DNA from: Tubiluchus corallicola
Taxonomy: Eukaryota > Priapulida > Priapulimorpha > Priapulimorphida > Tubiluchidae
Direction of reading: 5' to 3'
Assembly (NCBI GenBank): GCA_030141605.1
Contig: JAQGDQ010000293.1
Span: 230,190-294,189 of the forward strand
Length of the DNA: 64,000 bases
Position numbers and translations under genes: made by a program. Shown in pieces: positions 51,740-62,696 of this stretch. A model generated the notes under the pieces. The model did no database searches. It was not told the DNA's origin and saw nothing but the letters and a program-made list of their open reading frames with translations. How positions within the stretch are numbered: the first letter of the stretch is position 1; each line of letters starts with the position of its first letter.

Positions 51740-54700
51740 CTACAAATAGATTTTTCCTTCTATAACGACTACAGACTTGCCTCCAATCTCGACTCTCTTG
51801 TCTTCTCGTACATTCACGTAGACATCTCCTCCTCTTTTTGAGCACTGACGAGCTACAAAAACGCACAAAGCACATGATAAAATAACAACTTCACTGCTTT
51901 ACTTTGGTATTGTTCATAAGAAAAACAAAGAGATGACTTCAACAAGCCAAAAAAAAGATTCATTCACTCACCTATTCATTCATTCACTCATTTATTCAAT
52001 CATTACATTCATTCACTCATTTATCAGGCCTATGTATTATGCTTAATATTTATTCGCAAGCGAGGCAAATTGTGATAAAAAACTGCACACGAAACAGAAT
52101 TGAGCTCAATAGATGAACCTCATGTGCAAAATTATAATTTCATGCAAGTAACACAGCTTCAGGCCTTAATTAGGCCAGCCAAGAAATTTGACTTATATCG
52201 GCTTAAAACAAAAATACATTTGTTCTGGTATAAATGTATCAAAAGTAAAATACATGCGAAGACCTAAATAAAGCTAAAAATCACGTAGACACATGTACAA
52301 GAATAATAATGCCTTTGCATATCATTTTCATATGCCTAGCAAGACAGCTTAGAATATATGTAAGCCCATGGCCTAGAAAACCAGTGGGAGGGGAGGTGCG
52401 CGTATGCACTAAAACCCCCAAAACTATCAAAACTTTAAAGTTTTGCTGCGAATTCTCCGAAAATCTCTAAAAAGTGTAATATCAGCAATTTGTACCCGAT
52501 GCAGATCTTACAGTTGTAGCCATACACGGGCGTAGTATATTTGCTATGTCACCAAGAAAACAAGGTCAGATTTAGTTTATATATATTCATGGAACTATGC
52601 TGGGACCTGCTGTAGCTGTCAAACTTACTAGTAGCAAATATGCTTTGCCAGAGTTTATGCAGAGCTTTAGATATTAATGACATACGTGAATGTCAAGAAA
52701 GGTGTACAGCAATACAAAAAATGGACGTAATAGCATGTCGTGGAGGCGGCAAAGGGGTTAAGGAAGATACCGTCTGGGAAGGTAACATATGCTGCACAAC
52801 CCTAGATGATATCTTGCTCAATGTATATTTGTGTCTTTCTATATGTGTTTCCATTGTTGCATTAAAACAAATCTATGTGACATAGTATTGCAGTTCAGTG
52901 ATTATACTTTGTGACTGGCCACAAAAAATCTGCATGGTTCAAAGTATTAATTAAACAATTTTGTGAAAAATTGTATAAATTAAGATACATTTATTCACCA
53001 TAGCTAAAAATTTACATTTTTTAACTGTTCACACAATTACCCATAATGAATTCGCACAATACTAATATATGTACTTTGCAACTGTTCATAAGAAGCAAAG
53101 AGATAAATTTAACAAGGTAAATAACAATCATTCATTCACTCATATATTCATTCATTCATTTACAAATCGAACCTATGTTGTTCTCTGTCAGCACAATAAC
53201 AATCATGCACAGTAATTAAACACAGATCTTATAAGACACGGAAAACACACAAAATCAACTCATAAATGAGTAAGCATCATAAGGTAAATGTAAAACATCA
53301 TAGAGCAGCAAATTATCCTACCTCGAAAAGTTGATTTTCCCATCACTTTTTGCCAGTAACAACCAAATACAGTGTGAGCCGACCCTAACAGAGTCAGAAA
53401 TTAGTTGGAGATTACAGGTATCAAATATTGCAAACTTTAAATAAACAAATGCAGTGAATTAACACAGGCTGAAGAAGCCTTTCATGTTTTTGAAAATCAG
53501 ATCTACAATGTATACTTTATTCACCGGTGTTACCATTATTTGGCAGTCATCCAAAATTATTCTTTTTCATTTTTATCACACCAGTTTCTCTGTACCGGAT
53601 AGACTATTTTATATCCAAAATTCCAGTGTTCTCATACAAACTGCAAAGTTAGAAACCACCTCAACAGAAAAGCCATAAAACTGGCAACTCCTTCAGTGAC
53701 ATAGTGATTTTCAGACAGACTTAAGACAGAAAATGTAAGACTAAAACAGAACAAAACTAAAACTAATCTTCATCTTAAAACTAGAGGCCAAAGCAGTGCC
53801 GTTTCAGCTGAACTCCAGGCGATTCACTTCTACAGTCAACCTAGCCAATAAGAAACCCAGCTTTAGTCACGCCAGCCGCTCAGAGATGGGGAGTGGAACC
53901 AGCCGATATTTTTGCCACCTGCAAAGATTTTCGCTCTTGCTAACAAGCCACTGCCATAGCAGTGTCTAGTTTTTTGCTGGATTACTGCTGTGTTTACCTG
54001 TTTTGAGGGCAGATTTCTTTTATTTTAGAGTTCTGCCTGCCCAATGTCTATGATTGACATAATGGGCTTGTGATGATGACGAAATCACTGGGTGAAATAT
54101 GGCAAATGCACTACGGATTCGCGGTCAAATTGTGTGTGTGCTGGCAGAGATACTAACTTTAGAAATTTTTAAACGAGAAAGCAGTCAAATCAAAATTAAT
54201 GACAAAATTAGTCAGAAGTAATGGATCGTTTTAGTGTTTTGGTATTGATTCGTCGGTAAACAAGATAAGCTTCGCCAAGAGTTGGATTTAAATTATATTT
54301 GCAATAAATCGATTGCTTTTTTATAATAATAAAAAAATGATCTCTAATACATTATTTGAATTTGTACATCGGCTTTTTTCTGTGTATAAGAAACACGAGT
54401 TATTTAAAAAAATTGTCTCCATAATTTAACAGCTAACAAACAATTTATCATTTATTTAGTTAACAAGCTGAAAAGTCAGTCAACCTCAGCTGAGCCAGCT
54501 GATTTACTGTGTGAGTCAACTGATGTAGTAGCTACTGACTCTGCTTCAGCTGAGCTAGCTGATTTACTGTCTGAGTCAGCTGATGTAGTAGCTACTGACA
54601 CTGCTTCAGCCGAGCTAGCTGATTTACTGTCTGATTCAGCTGATGTAGTAGCAACTGACTCTGACTCAGCCTCGGCCGAGCTAGCTGATTTACTGTGTGA

Positions 54701-57700
54701 GTCAGCTGATGTAGTAGCAACTGACTCTGCTTCAGCCGAGCTAGCTGATTTACTGTGAGTCAGCTGATGTAGTAGCAACTGACTCAGCTTTAGTCGAGCT
54801 AGCTGATTTACTGTGTGAATCAGTTGATGTAGTAGCAACTGACTCTGCTTCAGTCTCTTATAACTGTAGAGTTTACAGAAAAATAAGAAATCAAACAAAA
54901 CTTACTTTTAGTTATCAATGTGCACAGCTGAATAATAAACACAATTTCTTTTGTTTAGCTTTACTTTAAAGCAAATTCATATATTTCAATAGCATGTTCA
55001 TTCATTCTTATGTAAACGATGTAAATTATTTACCACAAACTGGATCTTCGGGCACTCCATTCCAAGGGAAAAAACAACGGGAATAAAAGTCGTACCCGGA
55101 GTCGACCGGAGCTTTAACAGTCAAGTGGACACCATCCAGTTTCATCTGGGACATGTTAGCTGCAGGAAGAGCAAAAATATCCGGTGCCCTTGCTTCCAAC
55201 ATCTCCCTGAAAATGTCTCTTTACTGCTTTATCATGAAGGACATTTTTGGTCACTGTGTGTCCTTAGCTGCAAAATTAAGCAACATGGGACCTGCTTACC
55301 AATTGTGTTAAAGGACGAGAAAAGAGGTGCCTGATGTAGGTTTCAGAAGAATTGCCTAAAAAAATTATATGACTTTACAGCAATTTTATGCATATATCGT
55401 ACTCGAACAGGAATACTCGAAAAAAGTAATTTTTGTTTGTTTTCATTTTAAGTCTCTGCAATATTGTTCCGATGGTGCCATTACACATTACCAGGGTGCG
55501 CCACTCACTAACCAAAAAATGTATTTTTAATCTTATTGACAAGATACAGTAATTTAAAATTTTACTTAGTTAGTTACACATGTGCTATGAATGCTCTGAT
55601 TGTTTTTCAAACTTCAGGAGGCAACGTTACCTAAACTACTTTCACAAGAACTACCATTAAAATGGCTGCACCTAACGGTCAACGGAGTTTAAATTTACAA
55701 GTTTTATACAGCATTACCGCCGACGCAAGCCCTACATGCAAAAAGGCAGTATTCTAAGTGGTATAAAATTTCAATGACGAATTTTATAAGCTTTACGTAA
55801 GTGGAGTGTTTTCTTGTGCTTTTAAAAATCTGGTTTCAGATGGTTTTGTCAGCAATACTTCACCCACTTCTCAGTGACAGACAGTGTACGTATGGTTGAG
55901 AGAGCTTGAAGAGAGACTTGTTAGCAACTCAGAATACTAAATTTCAAGTTACTTAAAAGCAAAACCGGACCCAATCTCAAACTGTAGGTCAAAGCAATCT
56001 ACTCTTTAAAATATTGAAAGGAAACACTATTTTTTCAGAAATGACTTTCAAGAGTTATTCCTACCCAAACACAATTTCACGTTCGAATCACTAGTTCTTC
56101 GCTGTTACATGCATTTTGCCATTTACTAGTTAGACGGGCACTAGCGCCTGCATTTTGGAAACGCATAACACAAAAACAGGTGCTGTACCTCTCAGTTCAG
56201 ATGTGTTAGTTTCTGACAAACAAGTTTGACAGCTCCAGCGTGAGTACAGCGGTAAATTTTAAATTTGAATTTTTATCTTAAAACTTGCCTAGTTTTAGTA
56301 CAAAACATTAAATATATTACAGTAGCACTGTACTTCAATTTCGCAAACACATGCTCGTGGATTATTTTTTTGTTGAAAATTATGTTAGTTCGTGATGTCA
56401 TCAATAGTAGGGTTTGCCCATCATTAATTAAGTTTTTAATCTATTATTTAATTATCAGAAATGCTTTTGCAGTGTGAAAATGTATACTTTTTATCGGACC
56501 TGAAAATGGCGTAGTATATGAAAAATGATCCTGTCTTCCTTTATAAAAAAAACAGGGCTTCACAGCAATGAAACAAACAACTAAAATACATGCACACATT
56601 AAAGACTAACAGCAAATTCACGTGTTTTGCAACCAGACTGTGTGTTACTATGTAATAATATAAAACTAACAAAAAGTACAAAACGAATGAGGTAAACTGT
56701 GACCGAGGCGGATTCAATATTATAGATATATGACTTAATTTCCTCACGTATAAACTGGTATAGTTGTATTTGTGAAGTCGCGCTGAATGCCCGAATTTTC
56801 GCAAAATTTCGATTAGTTGGTACTTTTACGGTGGTTCTTCTGAACCTACCTTTGCAGCCGTTGTATTCACAGCTAAATTCGTTTCTTGGACCAGTTTGGA
56901 GGCAACATATCTATATATACACACACACGCACGCACACACACACACACACATATACTTTTTATTACTGCATGAGTTTACATCTCGGCTATTTATCTATGT
57001 AAATCACCTATAAAAGATTACAATTGTACAAAATTACAAGATTACAAAAGATTACCGGAATTAATTTAAAGGCGAACTCCAGCAGCAGAAGTGAATATTT
57101 ATTCACATACCATAAGGAATGATATGTGACAAATCAAGTAAAAAATTTCCTAATAATGAACAAGCGCACCTGGATACAGAATCTTGAAGACGCACAATCA
57201 TTTGTCGTATAACCGGAGCATATTCCACATCAACAGCAACCCAATCTCCAATAAGTACCTGTGTAATTTAAAAAGTCAGTATTAAGGTTTGTCAGTGTGT
57301 CAAGGTTGTCACTGCAGGGTGGTGATTGCAGTATGTCAACGTTTTCGCTTAGCTACTGCTTAAAGAATATTTTGAAGAGCTTGGATGGGTCGATTCCTGG
57401 AAGAATCAAATTTTGGCACTTCATTTCGGTTCTTCTGAGAGTTGGTTTTACAATAACTAGGTTGTTTTGAACCTTTGATTATTTTGCTTATTTTTTTCTA
57501 TGCTTATTTTTTCTTTCCATACTCTCAGTTTTTAACTTAACTCACTAACCTTGGTCAAATTCCCCTGTTAATAAGACCCCATTTGAAACTACTACATATA
57601 ATAATCCTAATTACTGAATAATTGTATTGTTTTGTTTAGATCTAACTTTATTATTTTTTGTTTTCAGTTCTTTTTGGATAATTTGTGTCATTTATACAGT

Positions 57701-60700
57701 TTTTGTTATTATTTTTATTTGTTTTTATCTGCAGCATCACCATTAATTTTTAATATACTAATCTATTTATAAGAAAGGGCAGGACACTAGATGACCCTAT
57801 GGTCCTTCCCTGCCCTGCTCCATGATTATAATTACTTAATATTTAAAAAACTTTTGATGTTAAATTGGAGAAAATAAACGTTCTATGTGTATGTCTATGT
57901 CTAATGAACAGGTTACCAAACTTACTGCACAGAATACAAGAAGCACTTGTTTAACGTAGGTTATTTAAGTGTCAGTTTTTTAAAAAAAACTCTAGTTGCA
58001 TGCAATTCAAACTGACTAAAAAGGTGCCATGATAGTCTTTATTTTGTTTAATATGTAACAACCAAGTGTAAATAAATAGTAAAATAGAGAACAAATCATA
58101 ATGCTTCAGTCAAGTAACTGTAAAGAAAACCCCAATGCCACCTTTAAACAATCTTGACCTGCACATTTCTCTCACATTGTTTGGTTGTTCAGGCAGACTC
58201 AAGCCTAATCGTGGTTAATTAACATTTGAAAACTGTAACTGGAAACAAGTAGCTGAATTTATCCATAAACGTACACGACTAGAACAGAAAAATTCTGCAA
58301 AGATCTTGAATAAAAACCGTGTTTGTGAAGATTTTTAAAAAAGTTGATAGTGCAGACAACATAGCAGCATGGCTTTGTGTCTGTGAATCACCTGACAGTT
58401 TTATGAAATTTTTGCTTTGAGTTTGATTTTGTTGCTTTTTGTGATATAATTTTTGCCCTACGCTGAATTCTGTTTTGCTTTGGTTTTGACAAATTCTTTT
58501 ACTTTCAGTTGAGCAGCGTTTGCTTTATAAAATTTTCGCTTTGAGTTTCATTTTGTTTGATATAATTTTTTGCTATAAGTTAAATTCCGTTTTGCATTGC
58601 TTGTGAAGACTTCCTTTTATTCTGAGTGGAATTGCATTTTTGCTTTGAGCAGATTTTTGTTGCTTTGTTTGATGTTATTTTTTGCTCTACATTGAATTTC
58701 ATTAATTTTTTGCTTGATGTTATTCCTTGTTATGCTTTGAATTCCATTTCTGCTTTGAGTTGATTTTTGTTGCTTTTGCCTTTTATACATACACCAACCA
58801 TCACCCTGTGAAAAAACTTGTATTTTTAATAAGGGGCAGCTGACCAAGTGACCAATAGGTCTTTCGCTGCTCCTTCTCAGCTGCAATGAAATGGAAAAAT
58901 AATTATGACGAATTTTAACTGCTATTGAGAAAATAAAATTGAATTGAATAAAAGCGTAAGCAACACATTCATTAAAAATCCAAGACAATTTGCTCGCCTT
59001 TAAAAGTTCTTTGACATTTTCCTTGTTAACACTAATAGTTGGATTAGCAGGAAAATCAAGCAGAATCAACTTATCCTCTTTCCTTCTGGCAACAAGTGGT
59101 CCACTCAGTGTGTCAAATGTAATCTCTGCAGACTCATTACCTGCAACAATTTATTTACTTATGGTAAAATTCATTATCTCCTGCGTGAGATCCACTCATA
59201 CCTGTAATTATTAGTATGGTGTATCACAAATATTTAGGATCAATTATATCCACTAATGGATAACAATGCAGTTAAGCCTATTATACATTCAGTGCTTAAC
59301 CTTTCTAGGAAAACTTCCACCGATAAGCATTGAAGGCGAATCTTTTAATGAAGACAATTGACCCTAGTCTAGTACATCAGATATTTACACTAAATGTGAA
59401 CACAAGACGTTCTCAAGATGAAAACTGAACAAAATCTAGTAATGTTTTTTAAGAAATTTAACAATTTTTGTTAAAATAACAATAGACATGCTTTCTAACA
59501 TTCAAAAATGTGAGCAAGATGTTACAGTGAACAGGCAGCGAAGGTTGAATACAAGCCTACAGAGAACCAAACTACGTAAAAATAAACAAACAAACAAATA
59601 ACACCAGAATACATATGCAAGATGCAAAATTGGGGATAACTAACAATTGTTTAAAGCCACACCTTTTCAGGAACATGTCACATGTATGGGATCATTTAAG
59701 TGTTTTGACATTGATTCGTCAGTAAACAAGATAAGCCTCGCCAAGGGTTGGATTTAAATTATATTTGCAATAAATCCATTGCTTTTTTATAACAATCAAA
59801 AATGATCTCTAATGCACTATTTGAATTTGTACATCAGCTTTTTCCTGTCTATAAGCAACAGGAATTATTTAAAAAAATTGTTTCCATAATTTACCAGTTA
59901 ACTAACAATTTATCGTTGATTTAGTTAACAAAAATTTGAAGCTTCAGCTGACTTAGCCGAGCCAGCTGATTCACTATGTGAGTCAGCTGATTTAGTAGCA
60001 ACTGACTCAGCTTCAGCTTCTAGATTTACATTTCTGTCCTGCTTAGCAAACTTACCAACACAAGAGAAAAGCACCGTGGCAGCAGCAAGAGTGGCATGAC
60101 CACAGAGCGGGACTTCACAGGCAGGGGTAAACCATCGTAGATGAAACCGGGAAGAATTCTTGAACGAATCGTTTTCTGTTGGCAGTGCAATGAAACAGGT
60201 TTCCGACAAGTTCATTTCGAAAGCAATTTTTTGCATTTTTGCATCGTCGATTACCTAAAATAGAATAACCGAATGACTATATACATCACAATGTCTACAG
60301 CCATTTAATAATATAACCCAAGAAATGCAGATTACACCACAATTCAACTAATAAAAACAACACAGCCTTCGGACTGTTTGGAATAGATTTTGAACATATA
60401 ACATATCTGCTGTTTTGTACAGTTCAAATGATACTCAGAATATCTATTCGAATTGCAGAAAGAAACTACAAAGCCTCCGTAGAAACGGAAACAACAACAA
60501 CAACAACAACAAAATGCATTTTCTGCATTGATACTCATTGTAATTCTCACTTAAAATTATACTAAATCTTCATGAAAAACACCTACTGTTATAATAGATC
60601 CAAATACAAACATAACTGAAAGGCACAGTCACCATTATCCTGACATTATTATGACTGATGTTATAAGTTTAATTGATTACAAATTGATTTCAGCTGTGAC

Positions 60701-61165
60701 TAAATGGACACTTTTGTTTTCAACTAACTTGTTAAATTTGTTTCAATATTTCTAAAAATAAACCAGTGATTTTTATTATGCAAGCCTGTGATTTAAATAT
60801 TATAATATAATGACTTATTTTTTGTAACACAGTAGATTCATTGCGTTCATCGCATAAATAAATAACAAAAACATTATCACTTAGTAGTTAAAAACTCATA
60901 TCTTTACATAAATAAGAGTGCGATTAAGCCACATACATTGACTTTGATTTTGTGCTACAGGATCACAAGTTGTTTGCAGTGAAGAACAGTGTAATAAAAA
61001 TAGCTGAAAACAAATTGAGACGAAAAGTTTGTTAATGACAGATCATTAATTTACCTGATTGTGTGACACTAGACATACAGCAGCAGCATTTCCAGCAAAT
61101 GCCTGGCTTGTAAAAGCATCCACCACATATAAAGGCAACGTGCATCCCTTATTTAAACTTGTCAT
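51740..61165 (-). CDS. PBLD: PBLD, phenazine biosynthesis-like (PhzF-fold) protein, 296 aa, complete
   Basis: A soluble enzyme-like protein of the PhzF/diaminopimelate-epimerase fold; its animal substrate is not well established. Seven exons on the minus strand join in phase: 61165-61055, 60254-60056, 59140-58998, 57258-57170, 55206-55034, 53384-53322 and 51852-51740, total 891 nt, close to vertebrate PBLD (about 288 aa). Motifs in order: YVVDAFTSQAFAGNAAAVC (residues 13-31); NLSET with the Glu equivalent to the PhzF catalytic Glu at 55; FTPACEVPLCGHAT (79-92); TLSGPLVARR; LIGDWVAVDVEYAPVIRQM; YDFYSRCFFPWNGVPEDPVC then GSAH (Asp235 and Ser240 at the active site); and a C-terminus reading QCSKRGGDVYVNVR to VVVIEGKIYL. 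All splice sites are GT-AG except exon 3, which appears to use a GC donor. The start is the Met of MTSLNKG; the in-frame upstream codons, including another Met, lie before acceptor-like TTTAG/AACAG sites and look like 5' UTR. The first two exons are repeated in inverted orientation at 62814-63927. Confidence 0.95.
51853..53321 (-). other. PBLD intron 6
   Basis: About 1.5 kb with CATT-type tetranucleotide tracts near 51960-52030 and 53130-53165. The plus-strand frame 52640-52885 has no recognisable motif and I do not call it a gene. Confidence 0.5.
54220..54865. repeat. Repeat element with minisatellite tail, copy in PBLD intron 5
   Basis: A core of about 260 bp (GATTCGTCGGTAAACAAGAT, AGTTGGATTTAAATTATATT, TGATCTCTAATACATTATTT) is followed by an array of about 60-bp units carrying GAGCTAGCTGATTTACTG and GATGTAGTAGCAACTGACTC. 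The same core plus one or two units occurs at 59690-60030 in PBLD intron 2. The minus-strand Ser/Ala/Glu-rich frame in the array is spurious. Confidence 0.88.
55325..56530. repeat. Long dispersed repeat, fullest copy, PBLD intron 4
   Basis: Contains both modules of the family in sequence: the first (55325-55830) matches 34655-35175 and 44490-44835; the second (55970-56530) matches 36765-37340. This suggests an ancestral element of at least 1.2 kb. No open frame of note and no terminal repeats were recognised. Confidence 0.8.
56918..56955. repeat. (CA)n microsatellite
   Basis: A run of CA with a few CG interruptions inside PBLD intron 4. Confidence 0.9.
58390..58780. repeat. Degenerate tandem repeat in PBLD intron 3
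   Basis: Imperfect units contain TTTTGCTTTGAGTTGATTTT- and TGATATAATTTTTGC-type sequence, with spacing of roughly 60-90 bp. Boundaries are vague and the copies are heavily diverged. Confidence 0.6.
58998..59140 (-). CDS. PBLD: PBLD exon 3 with a GC donor
   Basis: The 143-nt exon encodes NESAEITFDTLSGPLVARR, then KEDKLILLDFPANP and ends NVKELLK. The family alignment (LIK joined to AIGNTLV in human, from memory) places the exon end at LLK, codon AAG. The next bases are GCGAGC, so the donor is GC rather than GT. Joined to exon 4 (GTACTTATTGG) it gives LLKVLIGDWVAV in frame. Confidence 0.88.
59690..60030. repeat. Repeat element with minisatellite tail, copy in PBLD intron 2
   Basis: Closely related to 54220-54865 in the same orientation: GATTCGTCAGTAAACAAGAT, GTTGGATTTAAATTATATTT, then GAGCCAGCTGATTCACTATG units. 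The tail abuts exon 2 (donor at 60055). The tail of this element is also seen at 63965-64000 in the second PBLD copy. Confidence 0.85.
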
Positions 61166-61285
61166 CTTGGTCTGTTGAGTAGAAACTAAATGCAAATATG
61201 CAGCTACAAATTTTGAATATAGTATGATGTCTGTATCAAATTGCCTAATGTACATGTTAGATCATAAATCTGTACCAAAAACCTA
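59983..61285. repeat. Left arm of a 1.3 kb inverted duplication
   Basis: Exon 1, intron 1 (800 bp) and exon 2 of the minus-strand PBLD, plus short flanks, recur as near-identical reverse complement at 62697-64000. The mirror relation (left + right coordinate) stays at 123979-123983 across the arm, showing only very small indels. The true left limit may lie further left, because the right arm is cut by the window end. Confidence 0.95.
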
Positions 61286-61334
61286 AATACGTCAGTAGTT
61301 GACAGCCTCTTGGTTTTTTGTCGTTTCAAGAGCT

Positions 61335-61670
61335 TTATGCAATACCATAGGAAGAGGAGGTAATCTTACTGTTAGTGTGTGCCCAATCCAAAGCAATTTT
61401 CTTACCCTTGTATTTGTCTACTACCAGGAATCTTCTTGACTGCATTATACAGATCATCATTGGATATTCTATCAGGCGATTTAATTGCGAGTAATTTCCT
61501 ATAGAGACGTCTTCGAAAAGCATCAATTGTCCTTCTGTTGCTTAACTTTTATTGTCCATAGCTCAGCAGTGTACAAAATCACAGATTCGACTAAAGTTGA
61601 AAGGATCCGGACTCTGGTTTCAAGAGAAAGTCTATTGTTATCAAAAATCGTTGAGATATCTGAATAAGCA
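61335..61670 (-). pseudogene. Decayed LINE reverse-transcriptase C-terminal fragment
   Basis: Minus-strand translation shows LETRVRILSTLVESVILYTA then ELWTIK, after a frameshift TIDAFRRRLYRKLLAIKSPD then RISNDDLYNAVKKIP, then KKIALDWAHTNS and, in another frame, LPPLPMVLHKALETT. This is the common C-terminal pattern of non-LTR retrotransposon polyproteins (R.R....LV.S.LLY..E.W, FRR..LR..L.I). At least two frame changes mark it as dead. Confidence 0.8.
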
Positions 61671-62284
61671 GACAATGTAAGAATTTTCCTTCTTTGTATG
61701 TGGGCTTCGGTGTCTTACAAGCTACAAAGTTATTCACATCTTTTCCATGAATCATTACCTCATCTTCAATTTTAATTTCATTCTATTGCACAAATACAAT
61801 AGTGTATCATGGCAAAAAAATTACAATTGCAAAAAAGTCAAAGTACAAGAAACACGAAAAATAACAAATACAAATGCAATTATGCAACATTGCAAAAACA
61901 TAAGTTTGTACAACTTACTTAAATACCTACTTAAATCTAATAAGAAATTATGTGCTCTTACGAAATAAAACTTTATGCTACAACTACAAAGTAGTAGTAA
62001 AAACACAAAACCTAAATAATTAATATAATCACATACGAGATTAAATTACACAATCACAGCACAAGGTTTATCCAGCACTCAGAGATTACCACCAAGAACT
62101 GCCTTTTTTATCACATTCATTTAGGCAGTTTCCAAAGTGAATAAGGTTCTTCTGGGTTTGCAATTAGAAAAAACCACATTACTGAGTATACGTTACCTTT
62201 TTGCAAAGATATATTTATGCTCATATTTTTGTCTAATATCTTTATACAAAAGACAAGTAAAAAGGTAATATAATTTGTTTTCTA

Positions 62285-62690
62285 CTAATTTTGAGCTATT
62301 GTTGTGACAGTATTGACAAAGCCTTTCAGCCCTTTTTTATTTTGATATCTAAATCGTTCTATTTCCAGGTCATATTCGCTGTTACGTAATTTCGTAATCA
62401 TTTGTCGCTGTTTCTCATTAGAAATAATTTTGAAATAATCTTCTGATTCATTATTGATTTTTACATATCTATAAAATCTTAGTTTGTTTTTGCCATCACT
62501 GTGTCTAGGATCATTATGTAGCTTTGTAAAAAATAGTTTTCTGTACATTGATTTAAGTTTATTACAAAATTCTTTTAATATGCATTTCAGATGCATTTTA
62601 TCAATTTCATCTACACCACATGTTTGAAATCCTGGAAAATTTGCCCAATTTGTATAAAGCTGTTCCGCCTTGCGATTTGTGCTACTGGCT
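62285..62690 (-). pseudogene. LINE-type ORF fragment, C-terminal
   Basis: An uninterrupted minus-strand frame of about 130 codons, open at its 5' side up to the inverted-repeat boundary. It reads AEQLYTNWANFPGFQTCGVD, later KNKLRFYRYVKI, then MITKLRNSEYDLEIERFRYQ and a stop at 62285. The KLR.Y....K and K.R.S...LEIE..RY motifs resemble a C-terminal segment common in animal non-LTR retrotransposon proteins (family knowledge from memory). The 5' part has been cut off where the PBLD arm begins. Confidence 0.6.
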
Positions 62691-62696
62691 TGTGTT

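Noticed and set aside
54476-54898. Ser/Ala/Glu-rich protein of 140 aa on the minus strand
   Set aside because: Minisatellite tail of a dispersed repeat lying in PBLD intron 5, downstream of a good donor.
60344-60550. Cys-rich frame (run of Cys) in PBLD intron 1, also mirrored at 63430-63639
   Set aside because: It is a GTT microsatellite in the intron, differing by one unit between the two arms.
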